A stretch of DNA of 64,000 bases, from the NCBI RefSeq assembly GCF_018687715.1, contig NC_056755.1, positions 25,746,501 through 25,810,500 of the forward strand. The letters run 5' to 3'. A model generated the notes under the pieces. It worked only from the letters and a program-made list of their open reading frames with translations, was not told the origin of the DNA and made no database searches. Shown one piece after another: positions 1-10,023 of this stretch. Made by a program: the position numbers and the translations under genes. This DNA is from Carya illinoinensis (taxonomy: Eukaryota; Streptophyta; Magnoliopsida; Fagales; Juglandaceae). Position 1 is the stretch's first letter, and every line of letters begins with the position of its first letter.

Positions 1-462
1 AACGCCTGAAACGAACCAGGAGTGTTAATGAGGGATGGATGTGATGTGAGATTGCCCTTGAGAAAATGGTTTAAGAGGCTTTGGGCTGATTAGTTCCAAT
101 GCACATGCAGGTGCACCTACGTGGGATTGTATTCCATCTATTGAAATGTGTTGGATCAATTCTAATCCACTAATTCACTCTACGAATGATGAAAAACAAC
201 AATAAAAGTCATAAGGTCCGTATAAAAAAGGCGAGAATGAATTAATAAGAGAATTAAGCTCAAAACATCGTTTAGAGACGACTAATCACCTGTCAGTTTG
301 TTAATGCCGTCAACTTAAAGTTAAAACCTTCACAATGGCAGGTTGTGGTCATGAAGGACATGTGGCACTTCTTGGGCTCGATGGAAACCGATGGTGGGGC
401 TTATGTGGGCTGCGATTGGAAGAACGAAAGAAAAGGCGGGTTTGTTCGGGGCCAATCCGTCC
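1..462. repeat. Monomer A of the HOR (reference copy)
   Basis: First monomer of the first unit, 462 bp. Boundaries are set just after the homologous gtcc/gttc motif that ends each monomer. Shared landmarks with B and C, in order: a cccttgagaaaatgg block near 54, gattagtt near 88, a tgcac...gtgca dyad near 100, a ggatcaattc block near 152, taatcac near 283, atggcagg near 334 and gtggcactt near 362. A is the shortest monomer: after the dyad it goes almost directly to a ttccat element and lacks roughly 20 bp that B and C carry there. Confidence 0.92.
100..118. other. Palindromic site in monomer A
   Basis: The 10-bp aggtgcacct at 109-118 is a perfect palindrome, and the overlapping tgcac(100-104)...gtgca(111-115) forms a second dyad. 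It sits at the position homologous to the dyads in B and C and recurs in every A copy, though cattgagg variants (for example near 26832) alter the centre. It could be a protein-binding site or extrude as a small hairpin; no specific binding protein is recognised. Confidence 0.6.
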
Positions 463-565
463 ATTTCTAGTAATGAGCTGGAAGGGTTAAGGTGGGAGGC
501 ATTTCATGAGATTTCACTTGAGAAAATAATATAAAAGGCATGGGTTAGGGGCTGATTAGTTGCAA

Positions 566-581
566 TGCACATGGATGTGCA
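566..581. other. 16-bp dyad in monomer B (7-bp arms, 2-bp centre)
   Basis: tgcacat (566-572), gg (573-574), atgtgca (575-581) is a perfect inverted repeat around two bases. It is unchanged in every B copy I inspected. Dyad symmetry is a known feature of some satellites that lack a CENP-B box, but function here is inference. Confidence 0.65.
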
Positions 582-618
582 CCAAGGCGGCGATTGGCGG
601 GGACTTGGGTGTTGGAAT

Positions 619-641
619 GACATTCCTTCAACGGAAATGTC
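619..641. other. Potential hairpin in monomer B
   Basis: gacattcc (619-626), a six-base loop ttcaac and ggaaatgtc (633-641) form an 8-bp stem with one bulged A. The same element is partly preserved in C (gacattcc...cgaaatgtg) and weaker in A. It recurs in all B copies. It is not followed by a T-run, so it does not look like a bacterial terminator. Confidence 0.5.
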
Positions 642-810
642 GTGGATCAATTCCAATCCACTAACTCACTCTTAGATTGATAAAGAGCAAGAATAGAAGT
701 CGTAAGGTCCACATATATAAGCTAGGAAAGAATTAAAAAGGAAATTAACCTGAAAACACGGTTTAGGAATGACTATTGACTTGTGAGTTGATTAATGCCC
801 TCAACTCAAG

Positions 811-1140
811 TTAGAAGCTCAACCATGGTGAGATGAGAACATGTGGGGCGTGTGGCACTTCTTTGGCTTGAGGGAAACCGTTTGTATGCTGAATGGGGGC
901 TACAATTGGAGCAGTGATAGAAAAGATAGGTTTATTCGAGTCAATTCGTTCAGTGCTAGAAATGAGCTGTAAGGCTTTAATCATGGACGCATTTGATGAG
1001 ATTTCCCTTGAGAAAATGGTGTAAAGGGCGTTGGCTTTGGGGCGATTAGTTGCAATGCACATGGAGGTGCGCGCAGGTGGCGATTGGCTGTGACTTGTCT
1101 GTTCCATTGACATTCCTTTTGTCGAAATGTGCTGGATCAA
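811..1140 (-). other. Array-borne 109-codon open frame, probably not a gene
   Basis: A minus-strand frame begins with ATG at 1138-1140 and ends at 811-813, spanning the B/C boundary and most of monomer C. It recurs at 1432-bp spacing in nearly all units. The predicted peptide (starts MIQHISTKGMSM, ends HVLISPWLSF) shows no domain, signal peptide or membrane segment that I recognise. Variants between copies include both amino-acid changes (A to V, P to R, E to K, R to M, T to S) and silent changes, with no visible preference for silent ones, and the copy near 7978 is frameshifted. Homogenisation of the array explains the repetition better than selection on a protein. Confidence 0.15.
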
Positions 1141-1432
1141 GTGTATTCTTCAAATTCACTCTATGAAGGATGAACAACAACAATTAAATTTGTAAGGCTC
1201 ATCTAGAAAAGGTGAGACAGAATTAAAAGGTCAATTATGTTCAAAACAAGGTTTTGTGATGACTAATCACTTGTGAGTTTATTAATGCCCTCAACTTTAT
1301 TCAGAAACCTAACAATGGTGGAATGAGAACTTTAGGGCCGTGTGGCACATCCTAGGCTCGAGGAAAACCAATGGTTTGGCGTATGTGCGCAAGAATTCAT
1401 GAAAAGACGGTTTTCTTCGAGCCAATTCGTCC
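952..1432. repeat. Monomer C of the HOR (reference copy)
   Basis: Third monomer, 481 bp. Landmarks: atttcccttgagaaaatgg near 1001, gattagttgcaatgcac near 1044, the tgcgcgca palindrome at 1068-1075, gacattcc near 1109, caacaacaat near 1169, gtggcacat near 1342 and the unit's single EcoRI site near 1393. It contains the left part of a minus-strand 109-codon open frame. Its final segment, before the next A, is about 10 bp shorter than the equivalent A and B segments. Confidence 0.92.
1056..1075. other. Degenerate dyad plus tgcgcgca palindrome in monomer C
   Basis: The position homologous to the A and B dyads reads tgcacatggaggtgcgcgca. The 5-bp arm tgcac still faces gtgcg with one mismatch, and tgcgcgca (1068-1075) forms a new perfect 8-bp palindrome that is CpG-rich. 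Two copies (near 42114 and 47842) carry gatgtgcg instead of gaggtgcg. Confidence 0.55.
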
Positions 1433-2864
1433 AACGCCTGAAACGAACCAGGAGTGTTAATGAGGGATGGATGTGATGTGAGATTGCCCTTGAGAAAATG
1501 GTTTAAGAGGCTTTGGGCTGATTAGTTCCAATGCACATGCAGGTGCACCTACGTGGGATTGTATTCCATCTATTGAAATGTGTTGGATCAATTCTAATCC
1601 ACTAATTCACTCTACGAATGATGAAAAACAACAATAAAAGTCATAAGGTCCGTATAAAAAAGGCGAGAATGAATTAATAAGAGAATTAAGCTCAAAACAT
1701 CGTTTAGAGACGACTAATCACCTGTCAGTTTGTTAATGCCGTCAACTTAAAGTTAAAACCTTCACAATGGCAGGTTGTGGTCATGAAGGACATGTGGCAC
1801 TTCTTGGGCTCGATGGAAACCGATGGTGGGGCTTATGTGGGCTGCGATTGGAAGAACGAAAGAAAAGGCGGGTTTGTTCGGGGCCAATCCGTCCATTTCT
1901 AGTAATGAGCTGGAAGGGTTAAGGTGGGAGGCATTTCATGAGATTTCACTTGAGAAAATAATATAAAAGGCATGGGTTAGGGGCTGATTAGTTGCAATGC
2001 ACATGGATGTGCACCAAGGCGGCGATTGGCGGGGACTTGGGTGTTGGAATGACATTCCTTCAACGGAAATGTCGTGGATCAATTCCAATCCACTAACTCA
2101 CTCTTAGATTGATAAAGAGCAAGAATAGAAGTCGTAAGGTCCACATATATAAGCTAGGAAAGAATTAAAAAGGAAATTAACCTGAAAACACGGTTTAGAA
2201 ATGACTATTGACTTGTGAGTTGATTAATGCCCTCAACTCAAGTTAGAAGCTCAACCATGGTGAGATGAGAACATGTGGGGCGTGTGGCACTTCTTTGGCT
2301 TGAGGGAAACCGTTTGTATGCTGAATGGGGGCTACAATTGGAGCAGTGATAGAAAAGATAGGTTTATTCGAGTCAATTCGTTCAGTGCTAGAAATGAGCT
2401 GTAAGGCTTTAATCATGGACGCATTTGATGAGATTTCCCTTGAGAAAATGGTGTAAAGGGCGTTGGCTTTGGGCCGATTAGTTGCAATGCACATGGAGGT
2501 GCGCGCAGGTGGCGATTGGCTGTGACTTGTCTGTTCCATTGACATTCCTTTTGTCGAAATGTGCTGGATCAAGTGTATTCTTCAAATTCACTCTATGAAG
2601 GATGAACAACAACAATTAAATTTGTAAGGCTCATCTAGAAAAGGTGAGACAGAATTAAAAGGTCAATTATGTTCAAAACAAGGTTTTGTGATGACTAATC
2701 ACTTGTGAGTTGATTAATGCCCTCAACTTTATTCAGAAACCTAACAATGGTGGAATGAGAACTTTAGGGCCGTGTGGCACATCCTAGGCTCGAGGAAAAC
2801 CAATGGTTTGGCGTATGTGCGCAAGAATTCATGAAAAGACGGTTTTCTTCGAGCCAATTCGTCC
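1433..2864. repeat. HOR unit 2
   Basis: Regular trimer of the left subfamily. Differs from units 1 and 3 by ttgggccg near 2470 in C, a marker that switches back and forth along the array. Confidence 0.97.
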
Positions 2865-4296
2865 AACGCCTGAAACGAACCAGGAGTGTTAATGAGGGAT
2901 GGATGTGATGTGAGATTGCCCTTGAGAAAATGGTTTAAGAGGCTTTGGGCTGATTAGTTCCAATGCACATGCAGGTGCACCTACGTGGGATTGTATTCCA
3001 TCTATTGAAATGTGTTGGATCAATTCTAATCCACTAATTCACTCTACGAATGATGAAAAACAACAATAAAAGTCATAAGGTCCGTATAAAAAAGGCGAGA
3101 ATGAATTAATAAGAGAATTAAGCTCAAAACATCGTTTAGAGACGACTAATCACCTGTCAGTTTGTTAATGCCGTCAACTTAAAGTTAAAACCTTCACAAT
3201 GGCAGGTTGTGGTCATGAAGGACATGTGGCACTTCTTGGGCTCGATGGAAACCGATGGTGGGGCTTATGTGGGCTGCGATTGGAAGAACGAAAGAAAAGG
3301 CGGGTTTGTTCGGGGCCAATCCGTCCATTTCTAGTAATGAGCTGGAAGGGTTAAGGTGGGAGGCATTTCATGAGATTTCACTTGAGAAAATAATATAAAA
3401 GGCATGGGTTAGGGGCTGATTAGTTGCAATGCACATGGATGTGCACCAAGGCGGCGATTGGCGGGGACTTGGGTGTTGGAATGACATTCCTTCAACGGAA
3501 ATGTCGTGGATCAATTCCAATCCACTAACTCACTCTTAGATTGATAAAGAGCAAGAATAGAAGTCGTAAGGTCCACATATATAAGCTAGGAAAGAATTAA
3601 AAAGGAAATTAACCTGAAAACACGGTTTAGAAATGACTATTGACTTGTGAGTTGATTAATGCCCTCAACTCAAGTTAGAAGCTCAACCATGGTGAGATGA
3701 GAACATGTGGGGCGTGTGGCACTTCTTTGGCTTGAGGGAAACCGTTTGTATGCTGAATGGGGGCTACAATTGGAGCAGTGATAGAAAAGATAGGTTTATT
3801 CGAGTCAATTCGTTCAGTGCTAGAAATGAGCTGTAAGGCTTTAATCATGGACGCATTTGATGAGATTTCCCTTGAGAAAATGGTGTAAAGGGCGTTGGCT
3901 TTGGGGCGATTAGTTGCAATGCACATGGAGGTGCGCGCAGGTGGCGATTGGCTGTGACTTGTCTGTTCCATTGACATTCCTTTTGTCGAAATGTGCTGGA
4001 TCAAGTGTATTCTTCAAATTCACTCTATGAAGGATGAACAACAACAATTAAATTTGTAAGGCTCATCTAGAAAAGGTGAGACAGAATTAAAAGGTCAATT
4101 ATGTTCAAAACAAGGTTTTGTGATGACTAATCACTTGTGAGTTGATTAATGCCCTCAACTTTATTCAGAAACCTAACAATGGTGGAATGAGAACTTTAGG
4201 GCCGTGTGGCACATCCTAGGCTCGAGGAAAACCAATGGTTTGGCGTATGTGCGCAAGAATTCATGAAAAGACGGTTTTCTTCGAGCCAATTCGTCC
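2865..4296. repeat. HOR unit 3
   Basis: Regular trimer that matches the left-subfamily consensus, with ttggggcg in C. Confidence 0.97.
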
Positions 4297-5728
4297 AACG
4301 CCTGAAACGAACCAGGAGTGTTAATGAGGGATGGATGTGATGTGAGATTGCCCTTGAGAAAATGGTTTAAGAGGCTTTGGGCTGATTAGTTCCAATGCAC
4401 ATGCAGGTGCACCTACGTGGGATTGTATTCCATCTATTGAAATGTGTTGGATCAATTCTAATCCACTAATTCACTCTACGAATGATGAAAAACAACAATA
4501 AAAGTCATAAGGTCCGTATAAAAAAGGCGAGAATGAATTAATAAGAGAATTAAGCTCAAAACATCGTTTAGAGACGACTAATCACCTGTCAGTTTGTTAA
4601 TGCCGTCAACTTAAAGTTAAAACCTTCACAATGGCAGGTTGTGGTCATGAAGGACATGTGGCACTTCTTGGGCTCGATGGAAACCGATGGTGGGGCTTAT
4701 GTGGGCTGCGATTGGAAGAACGAAAGAAAAGGCGGGTTTGTTCAGGGCCAATCCGTCCATTTCTAGTAATGAGCTGGAAGGGTTAAGGTGGGAGGCATTT
4801 CATGAGATTTCACTTGAGAAAATAATATAAAAGGCATGGGTTAGGGGCTGATTAGTTGCAATGCACATGGATGTGCACCAAGGCGGCGATTGGCGGGGAC
4901 TTGGGTGTTGGAATGACATTCCTTCAACGGAAATGTCGTGGATCAATTCCAATCCACTAACTCACTCTTAGATTGATAAAGAGCAAGAATAGAAGTCGTA
5001 AGGTCCACATATATAAGCTAGGAAAGAATTAAAAAGGAAATTAACCTGAAAACACGGTTTAGAAATGACTATTGACTTGTGAGTTGATTAATGCCCTCAA
5101 CTCAAGTTAGAAGCTCAACCATGGTGAGATGAGAACATGTGGGGCGTGTGGCACTTCTTTGGCTTGAGGGAAACCGTTTGTATGCTGAATGGGGGCTACA
5201 ATTGGAGCAGTGATAGAAAAGATAGGTTTATTCGAGTCAATTCGTTCAGTGCTAGAAATGAGCTGTAAGGCTTTAATCATGGACGCATTTGATGAGATTT
5301 CCCTTGAGAAAATGGTGTAAAGGGCGTTGGCTTTGGGGCGATTAGTTGCAATGCACATGGAGGTGCGCGCAGGTGGCGATTGGCTGTGACTTGTCTGTTC
5401 CATTGACATTCCTTTTGTCGAAATGTGCTGGATCAAGTGTATTCTTCAAATTCACTCTATGAAGGATGAACAACAACAATTAAATTTGTAAGGCTCATCT
5501 AGAAAAGGTGAGACAGAATTAAAAGGTCAATTATGTTCAAAACAAGGTTTTGTGATGACTAATCACTTGTGAGTTGATTAATGCCCTCAACTTTATTCAG
5601 AAACCTAACAATGGTGGAATGAGAACTTTAGGGCCGTGTGGCACATCCTAGGCTCGAGGAAAACCAATGGTTTGGCGTATGTGCGCAAGAATTCATGAAA
5701 AGACGGTTTTCTTCGAGCCAATTCGTCC
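4297..5728. repeat. HOR unit 4
   Basis: Regular trimer. Carries gttcaggg near 4741 at the A/B boundary in place of gttcgggg, a change shared only with units 5 and 6. Confidence 0.97.
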
Positions 5729-7160
5729 AACGCCTGAAACGAACCAGGAGTGTTAATGAGGGATGGATGTGATGTGAGATTGCCCTTGAGAAAATGGTTT
5801 AAGAGGCTTTGGGCTGATTAGTTCCAATGCACATGCAGGTGCACCTACGTGGGATTGTATTCCATCTATTGAAATGTGTTGGATCAATTCTAATCCACTA
5901 ATTCACTCTACGAATGATGAAAAACAACAATAAAAGTCATAAGGTCCGTATAAAAAAGGCGAGAATGAATTAATAAGAGAATTAAGCTCAAAACATCGTT
6001 TAGAGACGACTAATCACCTGTCAGTTTGTTAATGCCGTCAACTTAAAGTTAAAACCTTCACAATGGCAGGTTGTGGTCATGAAGGACATGTGGCACTTCT
6101 TGGGCTCGATGGAAACCGATGGTGGGGCTTATGTGGGCTGCGATTGGAAGAACGAAAGAAAAGGCGGGTTTGTTCAGGGCCAATCCGTCCATTTCTAGTA
6201 ATGAGCTGGAAGGGTTAAGGTGGGAGGCATTTCATGAGATTTCACTTGAGAAAATAATATAAAAGGCATGGGTTAGGGGCTGATTAGTTGCAATGCACAT
6301 GGATGTGCACCAAGGCGGCGATTGGCGGGGACTTGGGTGTTGGAATGACATTCCTTCAACGGAAATGTCGTGGATCAATTCCAATCCACTAACTCACTCT
6401 TAGATTGATAAAGAGCAAGAATAGAAGTCGTAAGGTCCACGTATATAAGCTAGGAAAGAATTAAAAAGGAAATTAACCTGAAAACACGGTTTAGAAATGA
6501 CTATTGACTTGTGAGTTGATTAATGCCCTCAACTCAAGTTAGAAGCTCAACCATGGTGAGATGAGAACATGTGGGGCGTGTGGCACTTCTTTGGCTTGAG
6601 GGAAACCGTTTGTATGCTGAATGGGGGCTACAATTGGAGCAGTGATAGAAACGATAGGTTTATTCGAGTCAATTCGTTCAGTGCTAGAAATGAGCTGTAA
6701 GGCTTTAATCATGGACGCATTTGATGAGATTTCCCTTGAGAAAATGGTGTAAAGGGCGTTGGCTTTGGGGCGATTAGTTGCAATGCACATGGAGGTGCGC
6801 GCAGGTGGCGATTGGCTGTGACTTGTCTGTTCCATTGACATTCCTTTTGTCGAAATGTGCTGGATCAAGTGTATTCTTCAAATTCACTCTATGAAGGATG
6901 AACAACAACAATTAAATTTGTAAGGCTCATCTAGAAAAGGTGAGACAGAATTAAAAGGTCAATTATGTTCAAAACAAGGTTTTGTGATGACTAATCACTT
7001 GTGAGTTGATTAATGCCCTCAACTTTATTCAGAAACCTAACAATGGTGGAATGAGAACTTTAGGGCCGTGTGGCACATCCTAGGCTCGAGGAAAACCAAT
7101 GGTTTGGCGTATGTGCGCAAGAATTCATGAAAAGACGGTTTTCTTCGAGCCAATTCGTCC
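5729..7160. repeat. HOR unit 5
   Basis: Regular trimer with the shared gttcaggg marker near 6174. Private changes: ccacgtatat near 6438 and gaaacgata near 6649, the latter an F to V change in the open frame. Confidence 0.97.
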
Positions 7161-8591
7161 AACGCCTGAAACGAACCAGGAGTGTTAATGAGGGATGGAT
7201 GTGATGTGAGATTGCCCTTGAGAAAATGGTTTAAGAGGCTTTGGGCTGATTAGTTCCAATGCACATGCAGGTGCACCTACGTGGGATTGTATTCCATCTA
7301 TTGAAATGTGTTGGATCAATTCTAATCCACTAATTCACTCTACGAATGATGAAAAACAACAATAAAAGTCATAAGGTCCGTATAAAAAAGGCGAGAATGA
7401 ATTAATAAGAGAATTAAGCTCAAACCATCGTTTAGAGACGACTAATCACCTGTCAGTTTGTTAATGCCGTCAACTTAAAGTTAAAACCTTCACAATGGCA
7501 GGTTGTGGTCATGAAGGACATGTGGCACTTCTTGGGCTCGATGGAAACCGATGGTGGGGCTTATGTGGGCTGCGATTGGAAGAACGAAAGAAAAGGCGGG
7601 TTTGTTCAGGGCCAATCCGTCCATTTCTAGTAATGAGCTGGAAGGGTTAAGGTGGGAGGCATTTCATGAGATTTCACTTGAGAAAATAATATAAAAGGCA
7701 TGGGTTAGGGGCTGATTAGTTGCAATGCACATGGATGTGCACCAAGGCGGCGATTGGCGGGGACTTGGGTGTTGGAATGACATTCCTTCAACGGAAATGT
7801 CGTGGATCAATTCCAATCCACTAACTCACTCTTAGATTGATAAAGAGCAAGAATAGAAGTCGTAAGGTCCACATATATAAGCTAGGAAAGAATTAAAAGG
7901 AAATTAACCTGAAAACACGGTTTAGAAATGACTATTGACTTGTGAGTTGATTAATGCCCTCAACTCAAGTTAGAAGCTCAACCATGGTGAGATGAGAACA
8001 TGGGGGCGTGTGGCACTTCTTTGGCTTGAGGGAAACCGTTTGTATGCTGAATGGGGGCTACAATTGGAGCAGTGATAGAAAAGATAGGTTTATTCGAGTC
8101 AATTCGTTCAGTGCTAGAAATGAGCTGTAAGGCTTTAATCATGGACGCATTTGATGAGATTTCCCTTGAGAAAATGGTGTAAAGGGCGTTGGCTTTGGGC
8201 CGATTAGTTGCAATGCACATGGAGGTGCGCGCAGGTGGCGATTGGCTGTGACTTGTCTGTTCCATTGACATTCCTTTTGTCGAAATGTGCTGGATCAAGT
8301 GTATTCTTCAAATTCACTCTATGAAGGATGAACAACAACAATTAAATTTGTAAGGCTCATCTAGAAAAGGTGAGACAGAATTAAAAGGTCAATTATGTTC
8401 AAAACAAGGTTTTGTGATGACTAATCACTTGTGAGTTGATTAATGCCCTCAACTTTATTCAGAAACCTAACAATGGTGGAATGAGAACTTTAGGGCCGTG
8501 TGGCACATCCTAGGCTCGAGGAAAACCAATGGTTTGGCGTATGTGCGCAAGAATTCATGAAAAGACGGTTTTTCTTCGAGCCAATTCGTCC
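7161..8591. repeat. HOR unit 6 with indels
   Basis: Trimer, net one base short. Carries gttcaggg near 7606 and the private caaaccatc near 7424. Indels: A-run shortened at 7895-7898, one base lost near 8002 (shifts the open frame), T-run lengthened at 8569-8573. It begins the indel-rich segment. Confidence 0.96.
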
Positions 8592-10023
8592 AACGCCTGA
8601 AACGAACCAGGAGTGTTAATGAGGGATGGATGTGATGTGAGATTGCCCTTGAGAAAATGGTTTAAGAGGCTTTGGGCTGATTAGTTCCAATGCACATGCA
8701 GGTGCACCTACGTGGGATTGTATTCCATCTATTGAAATGTGTTGGATCAATTCTAATCCACTAATTCACTCTACGAATGATGAAAAACAACAATAAAAGT
8801 CATAAGGTCCCGTATAAAAAAGGCGAGAATGAATTAATAAGAGAATTAAGCTCAAAACATCGTTTAGAGACGACTAATCACCTGTCAGTTTGTTAATGCC
8901 GTCAACTTAAAGTTAAAACCTTCACAATGGCAGGTTGTGGTCATGAAGGACATGTGGCACTTCTTGGGCTCGATGGAAACCGATGGTGGGGCTTATGTGG
9001 GCTGCGATTGGAAGAACGAAAGAAAAGGCGGGTTTGTTCGGGGCCAATCCGTCCATTTCTAGTAATGAGCTGGAAGGGTTAAGGTGGAGGCATTTCATGA
9101 GATTTCACTTGAGAAAATAATATAAAAGGCATGGGTTAGGGGCTGATTAGTTGCAATGCACATGGATGTGCACCAAGGCGGCGATTGGCGGGGACTTGGG
9201 TGTTGGAATGACATTCCTTCAACGGAAATGTCGTGGATCAATTCCAATCCACTAACTCACTCTTAGATTGATAAAGAGCAAGAATAGAAGTCGTAAGGTC
9301 CACATATATAAGCTAGGAAAGAATTAAAAAGGAAATTAACCTGAAAACACGGTTTAGAAATGACTATTGACTTGTGAGTTGATTAATGCCCTCAACTCAA
9401 GTTAGAAGCTCAACCATGGTGAGATGAGAACATGTGGGGCGTGTGGCACTTCTTTGGCTTGAGGGAAACCGTTTGTATGCTGAATGGGGGCTACAATTGG
9501 AGCAGTGATAGAAAAGATAGGTTTATTCGAGTCAATTCGTTCAGTGCTAGAAATGAGCTGTAAGGCTTTAATCATGGACGCATTTGATGAGATTTCCCTT
9601 GAGAAAATGGTGTAAAGGGCGTTGGCTTTGGGCCGATTAGTTGCAATGCACATGGAGGTGCGCGCAGGTGGCGATTGGCTGTGACTTGTCTGTTCCATTG
9701 ACATTCCTTTTGTCGAAATGTGCTGGATCAAGTGTATTCTTCAAATTCACTCTATGAAGGATGAACAACAACAATTAAATTTGTAAGGCTCATCTAGAAA
9801 AGGTGAGACAGAATTAAAAGGTCAATTATGTTCAAAACAAGGTTTTGTGATGACTAATCACTTGTGAGTTGATTAATGCCCTCAACTTTATTCAGAAACC
9901 TAACAATGGTGGAATGAGAACTTTAGGGCCGTGTGGCACATCCTAGGCTCGAGGAAAACCAATGGTTTGGCGTATGTGCGCAAGAATTCATGAAAAGACG
10001 GTTTTCTTCGAGCCAATTCGTCC
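8592..10023. repeat. HOR unit 7 with indels
   Basis: Trimer with one extra C at 8809-8811 and one G missing near 9086, which cancel in length. Carries ttgggccg in C. Confidence 0.96.

Larger units (their letters stand above)
463..951. repeat. Monomer B of the HOR (reference copy)
   Basis: Second monomer, 489 bp, homologous to A and C over its whole length. Landmarks: atttcacttgagaaaa near 511, gattagttgcaatgcac near 554, a 16-bp dyad at 566-581, a gacattcc...ggaaatgtc hairpin at 619-641, gtcgtaaggtcc near 698 and gtggcactt near 852. It holds two A/T-rich TATA-like stretches (ataatataaaagg near 527 and acatatataagc near 711) but no recognisable gene. By eye B and C are closer to each other than either is to A. 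Confidence 0.92.
1..1432. repeat. HOR unit 1
   Basis: Regular A-B-C trimer of the left-hand subfamily (ctaattc and tctacga in A, aagagaatt, ccaatcc in B). Private variants: ggaatg near 769 where the others have gaaatg, and gagtttatt near 1278 where the others have gagttgatt. Carries ttggggcg in C. Confidence 0.97.

Noticed and set aside
525..537. TATA-box-like ataatataaaagg in B (and atatataag near 713) as a promoter.
   Set aside because: A/T-rich strings are common here; no gene lies downstream and no other promoter element is seen.
540..550. gggttagggg in B as interstitial telomeric repeat.
   Set aside because: Only about one and a half telomere units and no tandem run; chance similarity.
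1418..1450. CENP-B box-like match around ttcgtccaacgcctg at the unit junction.
   Set aside because: The ttcg....a half fits, but the required cggg reads cctg, and A/B and B/C junctions fit worse. No true box was found on either strand by eye.
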